Origin: Rhizophlyctis rosea
Taxonomy: Eukaryota > Chytridiomycota > Chytridiomycetes > Rhizophlyctidales > Rhizophlyctidaceae
Assembly (NCBI GenBank): GCA_027596075.1
Contig: JADGJC010000209.1
Location: 1 to 64,000, forward strand
Length of the DNA stretch: 64,000 nt
Reading direction: 5' to 3'
Part shown: positions 24,732 to 36,024 of the stretch, in pieces
Position numbering within the stretch: position 1 is the stretch's first letter
Layout of the letters: each line of letters opens with the position of its first letter
Notes under the pieces: generated by a model
Databases searched by the model: none
Seen by the model: the letters and a program-made list of their open reading frames with translations, nothing else
What the model was told of the DNA's origin: nothing
Made by a program: the position numbers and the translations under genes

Positions 24732-25063
24732 TAGAATTGAACATCAAGATAGGTGCCTGCTGGGCATGGGATGGGGATCCCCTACAATTTATGCAGTTGC
24801 TCAGGCCGCATCCGCCACCATTGCCCAGGGCCCTGCCACGAGCTGACACATGTTGGGTGGCACATAGCCTGTCGGAGGAAGCTCCGATTCGCCGCCTGCC
24901 GCATCGGCATGTCAAACTTCGGGTCCATCGCTTCACTGCCACCAAAGGGCATATCCAGCGCAGCAAGCATCCCCATTGCCCATGCCGTTGCCCCAACACT
25001 GCCCTTAGCGGTTGCCCTTCTCCATTTCGTGCTTCCCCTTCCAATACGCACATCGTATATGCC
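24732..25063. other. Short intergenic stretch upstream of the SH3 gene
   Basis: About 330 bases between two genes on the plus strand. Nothing is recognised beyond the presumed promoter of the SH3 gene. Confidence 0.4.
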
Positions 25064-26146
25064 ATGTCGAGCGTAACAGGCATCGCAGTCGGAGCCACTA
25101 TAGGCGCCGTGGTCCTCGGCATAACAATCTTCACTGTTGTCACAATCCTCCTCCGCAAACAACGACACCCAAGTTCCAACGACCCAAACCGACCCCTAAT
25201 TCCCGCATACAACCAAGAAACCCAATCCTCCCAGCCACCACTTACTCCTATATCCGATGGAAGCCCAAGAGATTCCAGAGACCGCTCCATATCTGTTGAC
25301 TTATCCGGTGATCCCACATCGCCACTCGAACCTCCGCCCCTCGAAAGACGCGTCAGCATCAGTTCGACAAAGAAGGGGCATAGAGTGAGCTTCTCACGCG
25401 ACTTGCAACAATCCGTTATAGCCGCACAGAATGAAGGGTCTCTCCCATCGTATGTGGTAATCACAGATTTTGAGCCGAGGAAGAAGGACGAACTTCGCCT
25501 CCGCGTCGGTGAAATTGTAACAGTCTCCATGGTAAATCATCGCGCCAATTTGTTTACAAGCAAAATAAACAAATAAACAAACCCTCACATTTTCACATAC
25601 CTACTCCAAAAGACATTCACAGACGGCTTCTGCCACGGCTACAACACCACCACCCAAAAACTAGGCACATTCCCCCTCGCTTCCGTAGCAGTCCTTAAGA
25701 CCGGCTCCCCATCCACATCAATGACAACAGCGGACCAAGACCTCTCGTCAGACTCCCCAACAACACCAACAAACACATCATCCCCGTCCCTCCACATAAC
25801 AGAATACACAATGGTCGCACCCGAACAAGCCCTCGAGGTCGTGACAAAGTACCTCACCGCCGAACGTCGCGCGGCATATTTCGAGTCTTTGTTGAGGACG
25901 TCGTCGATGGATGAGGGGACGAGGGAGCAGTTCAAGAGGGCGGCGGCGGGGGCAAGTTTGCAGGAGGATGTAAGTGGAGATGTGCATCAGGCTTTGTTGA
26001 GGCATTTGGAGAAGGGGTTCAAGCGGTGGATGGATAGAGTGGAGGATAATCGGGATCCTAGGGATAAGTTGAGGAGGACAAAAACTAGTGCAGGGAAACC
26101 GGCTGGATGGAAGAGACCAGTGCCGGTCAGAACACAGACTCTATAA
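25064..26146 (+). CDS. Single-pass membrane protein with SH3 domain
   Basis: Two exons, 25064-25531 and 25613-26146, encode 333 residues. Residues 5-29 form one membrane helix (AVGATIGAVVLGITIFTVV), followed by a basic stretch, so the bulk of the protein is probably cytosolic. A Pro/Ser-rich linker leads to an SH3 domain at about 133-185, split by the intron. YVVITDFEPRKKDELRLRVG corresponds to the ALYDY and RT-loop region, DGFCHGYN to the DGWWxG region, and LGTFPLASV to the GxFPxxYV end. The conserved ligand-binding Trp is replaced (DGFC), and the final Tyr by Ala, so binding preference may be unusual. The C-terminal third is helical and charged. An adaptor linking a membrane to cytoskeleton or signalling partners is the natural inference. 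Confidence 0.8.
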
Positions 26147-26412
26147 ATTTTGGCATGTAGCTTTCTTTGTATTGCATAGATGATTAGGTAGTCAATGATG
26201 GAAGATTTGTAGACAGTCAGCCACACACAGAAAGGTTGCATATGTGAGTGTGCGCCCTCCGAACTAAGTAGCAATGATTTAGATCAGCAAACATCGCAAA
26301 CTACTGTTGTTTATAACAAGAAATAAAACTGTACAAATAGCAAACATCGAGCGCTAACAACTAACTACTACTAACCCCACCCTTCTGTCCGCCGTGCCAC
26401 CAACTCCCAACA

Positions 26413-29029
26413 TCAGTACGGTGAATTGACAACTGTGTTCCGGCTCTTCATCATCTTCACAGGAGTTTGGAGCTTGCTCTGCAAAAGAGAGGAACACAAA
26501 CATACATCAGATTCAAGTCCATAAATTGGTCATGGATTGTCGCAATCAAAACAATTTCAACAGATCTTACCTTGGTAGTCATCTCCACATTTTCGGGCAA
26601 CGTCACCACAAGTGCCCTGTCCTGCCCATACTTGAAGTTATCCGCCACCACGTTGTCTGTGTACTTCTTCATCATGTAATCGTACAGCTTCCCTTGCTTC
26701 GCCCTCCTGAAGTTCCACGTGATGACATACGGCCCCGTGCTAGTGACGATCGTCTTCTCCTCCCCTCCTTCCCCGGTGTTGAACCTCGCCGGCGTGAAAC
26801 TGACAGGCATACCCATCCACGCCACATGCTCTGGCTTGAGTTGCAACCGCTTGGGAACGGGTTTCTTCTGGCCCATGGATTTGGTGAAGCCCGACGTGCC
26901 GCCTTCGTTGGGGATTTCCGTGTCAATGAGGAGGAGGTAGTTCCGACAGGTGGCGATGATCCAGCGACCGTTTTCGGTGGTGTCGATGCCGATGATCGGA
27001 TCGCCCAATCCCGGTAGGGCAGTCTTGGCCTTGATACCCAACTTGTTGAATAGCCGGATTTCACCCTTGGACGACCCGACGGCGAGCTCCCCTTTGCCCG
27101 TGGTTGCGGCGCAATTGAAGTCGGTTTTGGAGGCGTACTGCTTCGATTCTGCGTCGACGAGTTTGTTGCCGCTGAGACGTGGATCGATGCGGAAGAGGGC
27201 ATTGCGGTTGAGACCGATGAGGGTTTGTTGAGGTGTGAGTTGGGCGTATTTCTTGTCCGGAACCATCTCATCGACCAGCATGTCGTCATGCACCTTCCAT
27301 TCTTCGACGACGGTGCCCCGCTCCAGATCCATCCGGTAGATTTGGTGTTCGTTGTTGGGGTTCATCATGAGCATGGACGAGTCCTGGTTGTGCAACATGA
27401 CTTTGCGTGGGGAGAAGACTTTGCCGTCGAGGGTTTTGACGTTGTTGATGGTGGTTGCGAATTTGAGCTGGTCGTCGTCAGTGTGTTTGAAAACTCCAAT
27501 CTTGTTGCCGCGAACGACGAAAGACCGATCATGTTTGTACCCCACGGCAAGTTGGCTGTTCTTGCTGCCACGGTCAGCGTTGTGGGCGGCCAAATCCTCG
27601 TCCTCCGAATCCTCCCCATGCACCATCTCCTCCTCATCGTCCTCCTCTTCACCCTCCTTCTCCTCCTCCCACTCTTCTTCCCCCTCCAACGCATCCTCAA
27701 AAGCATCAGTCATCTCGACGTCCTCCTGGTAGGCGTTCATGACATACTCCTGCTCATCCTTCTTAACCTTGTTGAACTTCTCCTGATTCAAAGTTTCGTA
27801 CATGCCCTGAGAGAACGCGTGCTTAAACCCGTCCTCGTTGGCTTGATCGTTGAATTTCAGGGACCATGAATAGACGGGCCGCCCACTCTGATCCACCCAG
27901 ACCCACATGAACGAATGGTGCTCCCCGTTGAAAACTGGGTTCATACGGTCTTCAAGCGGCTGGCTGATGAAAGGGTTGCCGTTCTCTTTGATGACGAGAT
28001 GGTACTCAAAGTCTCCGCTTTTCACGACTTCTGCGCTGACGACATCACGCATAAGCACAAAGTGGTTGACACGGATGTCGTAGAGGTAGAGTTGCGCAGA
28101 GACTTCGGTGATGAGGTCGCCCGACGGTGCAGTGGGGTTGGTGAGTGGTGGCAAGGATGGCGGGGCAGCGGGAGTTGTTTGTGTCTGTGGGCTTTGCTGG
28201 CGGGCAGCAGCGGGCGCCGGCTTTTGTGGTGTAACTGACTAAAAATGCATTGGGTATCGTTGGCGATTCACTCTCATTATAAATGTCAAAAATAGAGACA
28301 CCAACCTTGGATTTAGTTCCAATTGCACATGCCGCTGCAGCAGTCTTTAGCTTTTCGACATAGGCTCCAAACTCGGCATCGGACGCGTCTCCATGACTCT
28401 TCCTGAATTGGCGTTCATACATACAACCAAAGATGGTCTCTTCGAACAGCCTTGCAGTAGACTCGGCGGTGCTGGGATCAATGGCGAACTCCCATCCTCT
28501 AATCATGCCACTCGTAGATTTTTCCACCACATCCGACGCTTCGGCCCACATCAATGATTGGGGTCCTGCCCGACCTCCCAATCGACGGAATCGAAGAACT
28601 TCATCGATGAGGAAAGACTTTTCATCGTTGTCTTCGTCGCCCAAAAGCTCATCCGGGTCATCGGACTCATCCTTGTTAAGCTCGTCCTCTCCTTCTTCTG
28701 ATGATTGGCGATACCAGAAAAAAATTAGGAACAATTCCGAGTACTTTACTGCACGCTGAACTCTTACCATATACGCGTGTGATGACCAGAATGTAGTTGT
28801 AAGGAGTAGTTGTACGCCGGATAGTTGCAGCAGCGTCTTTGAAGATGAGCTCGCGGCCCCCTTTGGGATTGCTTGGGTCGAGTCTGAACAGTTGGCCAGA
28901 CGGCAGTTGGATGAGATCTGTGAACAAAGTACTGAGTATCAACGGCATTGCATATAGACAGGCTCCTGTCCACTTACTGTCGTCGGTCTTTCCAAATACA
29001 ATGTTGCTGACGGCCTTCAGCAAGAACAT
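26413..29029 (-). CDS. VID27: VID27 family protein (vacuolar import and degradation)
   Basis: Homologue of yeast Vid27, a cytosolic protein linked genetically to vacuolar import and degradation; its biochemistry is poorly known. Five exons: 29029-28978, 28917-28768, 28694-28306, 28238-26571 and 26478-26413, giving 774 residues, as usual for the family. The N-terminal PH-like module shows QLPSGQLFRLDP and ATIRRTTTPYNYILV. It is followed by acidic stretches around residues 65-85 and 340-370 (long runs of Glu/Asp). The C-terminal beta-propeller region has QTLIGLNRNALFRIDPRL, GKGELAVGSSKGEIRLF and PGLGDPIIGIDTTENGRW. The last 19 codons sit on their own exon (KLQTPVKMMKSRNTVVNSPY). It is divergent from the CDK10-type gene at 29580, so the 550-base gap is a shared promoter region. 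Confidence 0.92.
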
Positions 29030-29579
29030 TGTGTCTTTCGTTGGGTAAGGGTATCGAATACGTGTGAAGGGAAGATTGACCTGCGCGAATATGGCGGTAT
29101 ACTTCTTGTTGGTGCTTCTGATGATGTACTTTTGACTGGTAAAAGCGTGGGAAACCTCTGAGAGTCGGTTGGTGGATGTGTGACGGGGTGTTTTGTTTGT
29201 TTGAAGTATTTGGGGGGTAGGCCTACGTGTGAGACAAGTTGACAGTGGACTGCGCAGTTGCCCTCAAATTCAATGTGAGTTGGCCACCCAAAAAAGCCCT
29301 GATGTAAAACTACTTTCATTTGCATCCACCGGACATGTCCGGGGCTGAGTGGCACAGTTGCACGTGTCAGTTCAGCAAGGGTCCCCGTGATTTAGTTCGT
29401 GATCCAATTGGCGATGATCGTTTGATGAAAGATGACCTCATCATAGAAGCCACCGCCACACCTGCTGCGGCTGCGCCACAACAGCACCGCCTTCCCTCAT
29501 TTCAGCTTCTCAGCTCCCCATTCCTGGCCCCCTTTCTTCCCACCACACATCCGCAAACCCTATCGGGCGTTGCCTGATC
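29030..29579. other. Divergent promoter region of VID27 and the CDK10-type kinase
   Basis: About 550 bases separate the two start codons. No coding sequence or distinctive regulatory motif is recognised. Confidence 0.45.
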
Positions 29580-31618
29580 ATGTCCACGCGGAAGAAAGTC
29601 AAGACGGGAAACGACCCGCCGCCTGCAAAGAACCATGTTCACGACTCCAGCATCCGGAGAACGTCTCGTGCACTAAAGTCGGAGACAGATGCGAAGCCCT
29701 CCCAGTCAAAAAGGATCATCCGGAGTTTGCTTTCTCCCACCGCTTTTATCTCTGTTCCACCTTCCTTCCTAGGTATGAGGGGGCGTCCATGGTATTAGGA
29801 CCAACGTGCTTCTTCTGGCTCGCGGGGTGCTCAATTCTTCGTCATTGTAGGTGCGTCCAGACCGGTCGATGATTATGACAAGCTCAATCGAATTGGCGAA
29901 GGAACATACGGTGGGCGTGAGAACGATCTTTCGCAATTGCTCGTGCTCTAAATCTGCTGGGCGCCAGGAATCGTATACAGAGCGAAAGATAAGGAGACTG
30001 ACAGCATAGTCGCATTAAAGAAACTACGAATGGAAGAGTCGGATGGTTTGCCGATAAGCTCTTTCAGAGAAATATCACTTTTGAAGGGCTTGCGGCATGA
30101 GAATATTGTCAGAGTCCTGGACGTTGTGGTGGGAAATCGTCTAGGTACGCTCAGCACGGATTTGCTCGTCGGAAGTGCATTCACTCATGAATTGTTGCAT
30201 TGCAGAGGACATTTTCTTAGGTCAGTTTTGTGTGAAGTAATCTGCCAGATTGAAACGCCATCTGAATGCACCATGTTACTGTAGTTATGGAATACTGCGA
30301 ACAGGTACATCACGCTCGTTCTATGGTCCTCACTCACTTTCTCATAACTTCGAACTGGCATAGGACATGGGAAATCTAATGGACACTGTTATCAGCAAAG
30401 GGCCAGGATATTCAGAGAGTGAAGGTGAGGGAACGTTGCGTTGGCCACATCAAGCAAATTCAATGACAAATCGGTTTTATTAGTGAAATGTCTCATGCAG
30501 CAGCTTCTGAAAGGATTGAGTGAGTGTACATGCCATTCCTGCATAGGTTGATCCATCAAAACTAATTGATGAATGCAGAGTATCTGCATGATCATTACGT
30601 CATTCACAGGTCTGTAAAGGCTCCACACTGACGACTAACCAATCAAAATGCTTCGCGATGACTAACCGTTCGCTTGCAATGATGCACGATTCGATCATCT
30701 GACACTTTCCATTCAAACAATTTTCGATTGCTCCATGATCAGAGACTTGAAGATGTCAAATCTGCTTTTGACTGCCAGTGGCATTTTGAAAATTGGTAAA
30801 TTCTTTCTGCAAGCCTTTTGTGAAGTCCTTGTTTAACGGACACATTGGATCGGAACAGCTGATTTTGGACTAGCCCGCAAGTTTGGTACACCTGAACGAC
30901 CGATGACACCTAAAGTCGTCACATTGTGGTACCGAGCTCCCGAACTACTCTTTGGCGAGAAGATTTACACGACGGCTATCGATATGTGGTATGCTCCTTG
31001 AGACTGCTGCAAAGGGAGAACAATAGGAACTCAACCCATGACCAAAGGTCGGCCGGATGCATCTTCGGCGAACTTCTCAAAAACCGCCCTCTCCTCCCCG
31101 GCAAAATCGAACGCGAACAAATCACCCGCATATGCGAACTCCTCGGCACGCCCAACGACACCGTCTGGCCCGAGTTCTCATCACTCCCCTTAGCAAAAGC
31201 TGTCAAAATGCCAGACTGTCCATACGACAGTCTCCGCGCCGAATTCAAGAACGTCAACATTTCGGAAAGCGGTATGTCGCTACTCAAACAGATGCTGATA
31301 TATTCGCCGAAATGGAGATTGGATGTGGCGAAGGCATTGGAGCATGCGTGGTTTCGGGAGTCGCCGAGACCGTGTGAGCCAGTTTTTTTGCCGACGTTTC
31401 CGGAGGGGAGGAATGAGAGGGGGGAGAAGGTTGCGAATGCGAAGCGGAAATATGATGTGAGGGAGAGGGAGAGGGAGGGTGATTCGGGGAGGAGGATGAA
31501 GGGGTTTTATAGGGATGAAGGGAGGGCTGGTGGACGGCCGGTGGCGCCGGAATATGATGAGGCGGATTTATATTTGGAGTTGGGTGCGCCGGTTGTGCCG
31601 TTTTATAGAAGGTCGTGA
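29580..31618 (+). CDS. CDK10: Cyclin-dependent kinase, CDK10 type
   Basis: Ser/Thr kinase of the CDK10/CDK11 branch. Eleven exons: 29580-29772, 29851-29910, 29968-30144, 30206-30220, 30285-30304, 30364-30424, 30484-30519, 30579-30609, 30743-30795, 30859-30988 and 31048-31618, giving 448 residues. Motifs in order: IGEGTYGIVYRA (glycine loop), VALKKLRM (ATP Lys), PISSFRE in the cyclin-binding helix (CDK10 is PISSLRE, CDK11 PITSLRE), [20 protein letters not shown] (catalytic), ADFGLA, and the T-loop [17 protein letters not shown]. The region VVVGNRLEDIFLVMEYCEQD follows CDK10 closely. The N-terminal 70 residues are basic and disordered. The C-terminal extension after the kinase domain is charged and ends in PVVPFYRRS. 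Exons 4 and 5, of 15 and 20 bases, are microexons. Confidence 0.92.
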
Positions 31619-31963
31619 TGTCATTAGTAGTAAGACGTCGAAATGCCCATTTGTACAGAGAAGTGATAATATACCTTGCGGCTGTCTGGATCCAAATATA
31701 TACAGAAGATACGGCTAGAGATACAGTGATCATTTTGAAGTTATTGTCAACAGAGAATGCACATACTTCATTCATACGCAAATACACAATGAAAACCCGA
31801 GTACCGAATGTTCTCTCAGATTTGATGATTCTTCATAGAAACAACGCCACTTCAAACAGCATGTTTATTGACTTTGTCTTATGTACAAATTGCATCACCG
31901 GAAATATACACAGAAAGCTCTTCTAGCTCTTCACCATCCCATCTACGCCTACACCCCTAACAT
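31619..31963. other. Convergent 3' region, kinase and SPFH genes
   Basis: AT-rich 345-base gap between two stop codons. It presumably holds both 3' UTRs, and no gene is seen. Confidence 0.45.
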
Positions 31964-33709
31964 CTAAGCCTTGGAAGCCAAATTCTTCCCAACACCAAAC
32001 CCATACCCCTCCGCAACGGCATGACTTCCGTTCCCAACTCCCTCCCCGCCCGCAAAGTAAATCGTCTGCGGCGGCAACGCCTTCCTCTTCTGCACCTCAA
32101 TCTCCTCCAACTGGATCCTCTTAACATGCTCGCTCTCAATCCCCTCATAAGCCCCAGACAACATCTCAATCTCCCTCTTCCGAGCCTCAGCAATCATAAC
32201 AATATTCTTCGCCCTCTGCGCCGCCTCCAACTCGGACGCCTTGGCCGCGGCCTCAGCCTGCTTCATAGCCTCATAATACGACGCATCAGCAGACTTGTTC
32301 TGAGCATAGTACTTTGCGTCCGCCTCCGTTTTCATCTGCTCGTTCTTCACCCGCGTGATTTCCAGCTGACCTTTTTGTGTTTCAATGGCGATGTGATTAC
32401 TGAGTTCTAACTGTGTGGCGCGGATTTGGTTTTGGAGGACTTCTTCGGTTTGCTTTTCGAGGCGGGCGCCGAGGTCGCCGTCGAGTTTGCGGTCCATGAC
32501 GTCGAAGGATTCGACGACGATACCGTAGGTGACGGCTTGGGCGGTTAGGGCAACGAGACAGTCGGTTTTGAAGGCTTCGACCCAGGGGACGACGTCGACG
32601 TCGGGTACGTCTCCGCCCACGTTTTTGGCGCGCATGAATTGTTGGTAGCGGAGGCGGGCTACGACGGAATTGACCGCGGTTTGGGCTGGATTGGCGAGGG
32701 CCTGGAAGGGGTCGTCGTAGTTTCTGGTGAGGAGGAGAGGATCTACTACGCGGTATCTGGAAATCGGGCAACTTATTACTATATGGTCTTCGTGGACCGA
32801 AAAGGTCATGTCATACATACCTCAAGTTGACGTGCAGGATCACAGGCACACCTTCAACGGTGTAAGAAGGCTTTGTCTGTATTTGTACTTGTCGCTCACC
32901 CAAGGAGTAGAACCGACGGAAAGTGGTTTTCGGATTTGTGATGACGTGCTGGCCGGCTTCCAGTACCATGAGGTCATTACCCTGCTGGACGATGGCGACA
33001 TTGTTGGCGGGGACTGCAAGGGATGAGAATTGATCAGTCTCCAACCATTCAACAGATCAAAGTAGTCAAAACAATACATACCGTTGAGGAAGGTGGCGAC
33101 GACGACGTTCCCACTGCGGATCTCCTTGCGGAAACCCAACAGCCGACGGTTTTCGGGTTCATAGACGGCACAGTCTTCACCGAGGTTGAGGGTGTCGACG
33201 CTAGCAAGGACGCGGAATCGACCGTGCGCACCAAACGCCGCAAATCCTCCATTACGAATGACGAAGATCCTGTTTTCGGGGTCTTCTACGACGAGTGCAC
33301 CGCTTTGACCGACTTGTGCGGAGGTGAAGCCGAGGTAATCGATTGGTTCTGTGATGTCGAACTTCTTTTCGAAGTTGTGGGTGGGGGAGAAGTTCCAGTA
33401 GAAGCCGGGGTCGACGGTAAGCACTGGTCGTCCCTTGTATGAGTAAATGCCGACTTGACCGGCCTCGACTTGGCGCCCGAAGATGGAGTGTGCTGTCTTT
33501 TTGGAGATGAGATGGTAGTCGCCGCGGTCCTTCATTCGCTTGTCGACTTCTTTGATGGCGGAGACCATGCTGCTGCCGGAGAGTTCGACAAAGTAAGGGT
33601 GTTGTTTGACGGAATCGGGGATGGTCCAGTTGTCGAGACCGAACTTGGCCTTTTCTTTCTCTAGACTAGCGGCAGGGGCGGGTTCAGAGGCTTTGCTGGT
33701 GGACTCCAT
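31964..33709 (-). CDS. SPFH/Band 7 domain protein (vacuolin/flotillin-like)
   Basis: Membrane-associated scaffold of the SPFH superfamily. Three exons: 33709-33082, 33013-32821 and 32756-31964, giving 537 residues. The N-terminus contains DNWTIPDSVKQHPYFVELSG and a predicted globular region with repeated beta elements (VEAGQVGIYSYKGRPVLTVD, FVIRNGGFAAFGAHGRF). The Band 7 core spans about residues 210-330 (VPANNVAIVQQGNDLMVLEA). A long Ala/Glu/Lys/Gln coiled coil follows (about 360-480, with TEADAKYYAQNKSADASYYEA), then a short Gly-rich tail. There is no membrane helix, so membrane contact would be by lipid anchor or peripheral. The architecture recalls Dictyostelium vacuolins more than stomatins, but I cannot test this. 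A role in endosomal membrane domains is inferred. Confidence 0.8.
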
Positions 33710-34866
33710 GTTTGTGTTGAATGCTAATCTATGGATTGGAGTATGAGAATAAGAATGAGCGTGATACGAATGCGAATGCGAATATGATGGCTGATTGTGA
33801 TGAGGTTGATCTGTCTGTGTTGTAGAGAACCAAATGAGGATGGTGGGGTGGATCCATGTATTTATATGGCGAATATGTTTTACCCGCCAAGTCATGGGCA
33901 CAGCTCACTCAGCTTGCATGCAACATGAAGGAACCCTCCCCCCTTTTGCTCAGCCAGACTCCTTCCCCCACGCGCGTGCTTCTCCTCCCTTACTTCAACA
34001 CTTGGACTGCGGCCAATTCCACTCAATATGCACCCCATCGTTTGTTTATCCCCCTCCAAGCTCCGACCTCGGAGCCATTTGGAAGCCGTGGAAAGTCCAG
34101 AAGCGCAGCCAGGCATGGGTTGACTTGGCGCCTCTGGGTGATGAGGCGGTGCTGGGCGTGCATGCATGTTCCATTCATTATGTAAGCCCGACAGTGCCAC
34201 TATTGACCGCCTTTGCCCAGTGGCCCCACACCTGCAAATGCGCCAAGTCTCATCCACTTGGATGAGCCAAGGCAAAGTGAGAAAACTGCTCATGTTTGCA
34301 ATCTTTTGAGCACATTAGTCAGGATCGCAGCATAAGAAAGTCGCAATTAGGCGAGTGGTAGATTGATGTGTCAACTGCGTAAAATGCATCATATTGGTAG
34401 GGTAGCATTGGTTAGTTACGTGCTCATATCATTGCAAACCATGCATGATGTATCGACTGACATCCAGAATGCGGAATGGATGGAGGCAACATGGCTTCGA
34501 ACAAGCAACTAAAAGCCATTCGCTGTTTCGGGCGCGACCATTGACTGATATTTCTTGCTGTGCGATTTGCAATCGTTGCCGTTGTTGGATGTCTTGCACT
34601 GTGCGCACCGTTCATCACATCTGTTGAGCAAAAGCTTGAACAGCGGGAGTGCGCAGCGGGCCAAGTTACGCCCCTTCAAGGAACTGCGGAAATTTGGAAT
34701 GGTCAAACTCATCACTTACTACGCCACCTTGTTTTTACGACCCTGAAAGGAGCTGGAGCGAAATAGGCTGTTGCAGGAGGGATTGCACGTCCCCTTCATA
34801 GCTGAGCATAACAAGAATAATGTATAGAATTCCGCTTCTTATTGAATTTATTGAGTTTATTATACA
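33710..34866. other. Long intergenic stretch, no gene supported
   Basis: Holds the promoter of the SPFH gene. The frame 34560-34766 encodes a signal-peptide-like start but opens with GTG after an in-frame stop, so I do not call it a gene. Confidence 0.4.
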
Positions 34867-35145
34867 TCAAAGATCCTTAGACACTACAAGGCCAGATCTG
34901 TTGCGCAACTCTGCAATGGCTCGTCCAACCTTTCGCGCAGCATCTCCAAAATTGAGGGACAATCCCCTACTTGCCTCGACCCAAACATCGTAGAAAGCCT
35001 CTCCTCGCAGCTCATACGTGACCAACATGTAGGTCAATTCCACACTGACATATTGTACGATGCTCCGGTTTGATGTCTGACGAAAGCCGCTGTGGTTGTA
35101 CCGGTCGCTGGTGACGCGTCTATCGACCCCTTTCTGATACAATTC
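34867..35145 (-). pseudogene. In-frame continuation of the unknown gene beyond its TAA stop
   Basis: Directly after the TAA at 35148-35146, and in the same frame, the sequence stays open for 92 codons and looks coding (ELYQKGVDRRVTSDRYN, QYVSVELTYMLVTYELRGEA, ending GLVVSKDL). A GT...AG stretch that would remove the stop is only 18 bases long, far shorter than any other intron here. The likeliest reading is a recent nonsense mutation. Readthrough or a sequencing error are alternatives. Confidence 0.45.
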
Positions 35146-36024
35146 TTAAACGGCGTCCCGCAATCCATCCGGCACCCTCCTAGGTTTGATCTCCGTGCTC
35201 AGCGCTATACGCATTCCCATTGCACTATCCTGAACTTTAGTGCCGTCCATGCTATCTACCACATCCAATACCATCCGCTTCCCCAGCCGTTCCCGAATCT
35301 TGCACTCCGCCCAAAGAAGTTCACCATCCCCGCTCAGTGGCACCGTCACATTGTAATCCTTCAGGAAGGGGTCGTGCATATCCGTTAATTGGCAGAAAAA
35401 GTCGTTTTGTGTCTTGTGCTGGACGGCGGTTGGAGGAAGTGCGGCGACAATAGACTCGTACTGACTCTTGTCTTGCAAGCCTGCGCTGAACTTGGTCCTC
35501 CTTGCCGATCCCGTCCCTTTCCCACCTCGCCCATTCAGATCATTAAAAGTAATAGTGCGTCCTCTAGTATCTAGGTAACCGTACCAAGCCCAGACCTTCG
35601 ACTTGACCTGCCCGCTCCTCCCAAAGTCTCGAGCAAGTGGGATCTCTGTTCTCCAACGATTGAACAGCTGTGCCGCTTCTTCAGACATGAACAATAAGGA
35701 TGGAAAGCCCGTCCATGCAAGGAAGTGCCGACGGTATTGCCCACCCCAACCCTTGCGATTGTAAAATTGCACGACTTTGTCGGCTGCTTCCCAAACTGCG
35801 TTCGCGTCCCCGATGAAGCGTATGAACTGCGGTGGGGAGTAGTCATCGTATGTGAAGCTGCAGGCAACATTTGCGGCTGAGGCATTGAACGTTGGATTTT
35901 GGCGCAGGTATACGGTCAATTCCAAGGGGGTAGGAGCGGCAGTGTCCGATATGTTCAAGGACGATATTTCCATGATCGGGTTGTCAAGATTGATTGACCA
36001 TGGGTTACTGTGATCTTCGCTCAT
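35146..36024 (-). CDS. Hypothetical intronless protein, probably truncated by an in-frame stop
   Basis: A single uninterrupted frame of 292 codons from ATG at 36024 to TAA at 35146. I do not recognise the family. The protein is soluble with mixed alpha/beta composition and no signal peptide or membrane helix. Distinctive segments are PQFIRFIGDANAVWEAADKV, YNRKGWGGQYRRHFLAWTG, VKSKVWAWYGYLDTRG and WAECKIRERLGKRMVLDVVD. The aromatic-rich middle part could be a binding domain. Most neighbours have introns and this gene has none. The open frame continues for 92 codons beyond the stop, so the functional product was probably about 385 residues. It may be a pseudogene or a naturally shortened allele. 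Confidence 0.55.
   Translation of the reverse strand: MSEDHSNPWSINLDNPIMEISSLNISDTAAPTPLELTVYLRQNPTFNASAANVACSFTYDDYSPPQFIRFIGDANAVWEAADKVVQFYNRKGWGGQYRRHFLAWTGFPSLLFMSEEAAQLFNRWRTEIPLARDFGRSGQVKSKVWAWYGYLDTRGRTITFNDLNGRGGKGTGSARRTKFSAGLQDKSQYESIVAALPPTAVQHKTQNDFFCQLTDMHDPFLKDYNVTVPLSGDGELLWAECKIRERLGKRMVLDVVDSMDGTKVQDSAMGMRIALSTEIKPRRVPDGLRDAV

Noticed and set aside
24400..25530. 376-codon minus-strand frame over the glycoprotein end and SH3 gene start
   Set aside because: Overlaps two supported genes on the other strand and reads as low-complexity shadow sequence.
34560..34766. Small secreted protein candidate with a signal-peptide-like start
   Set aside because: It opens with GTG just after an in-frame stop, no upstream ATG or acceptor restores a start, and the part after the signal is not recognisable.
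35128..35145. An 18-base intron removing the in-frame stop of the unknown gene
   Set aside because: It has GT and AG ends but is far below the intron sizes seen elsewhere in the window, so a nonsense mutation is simpler.
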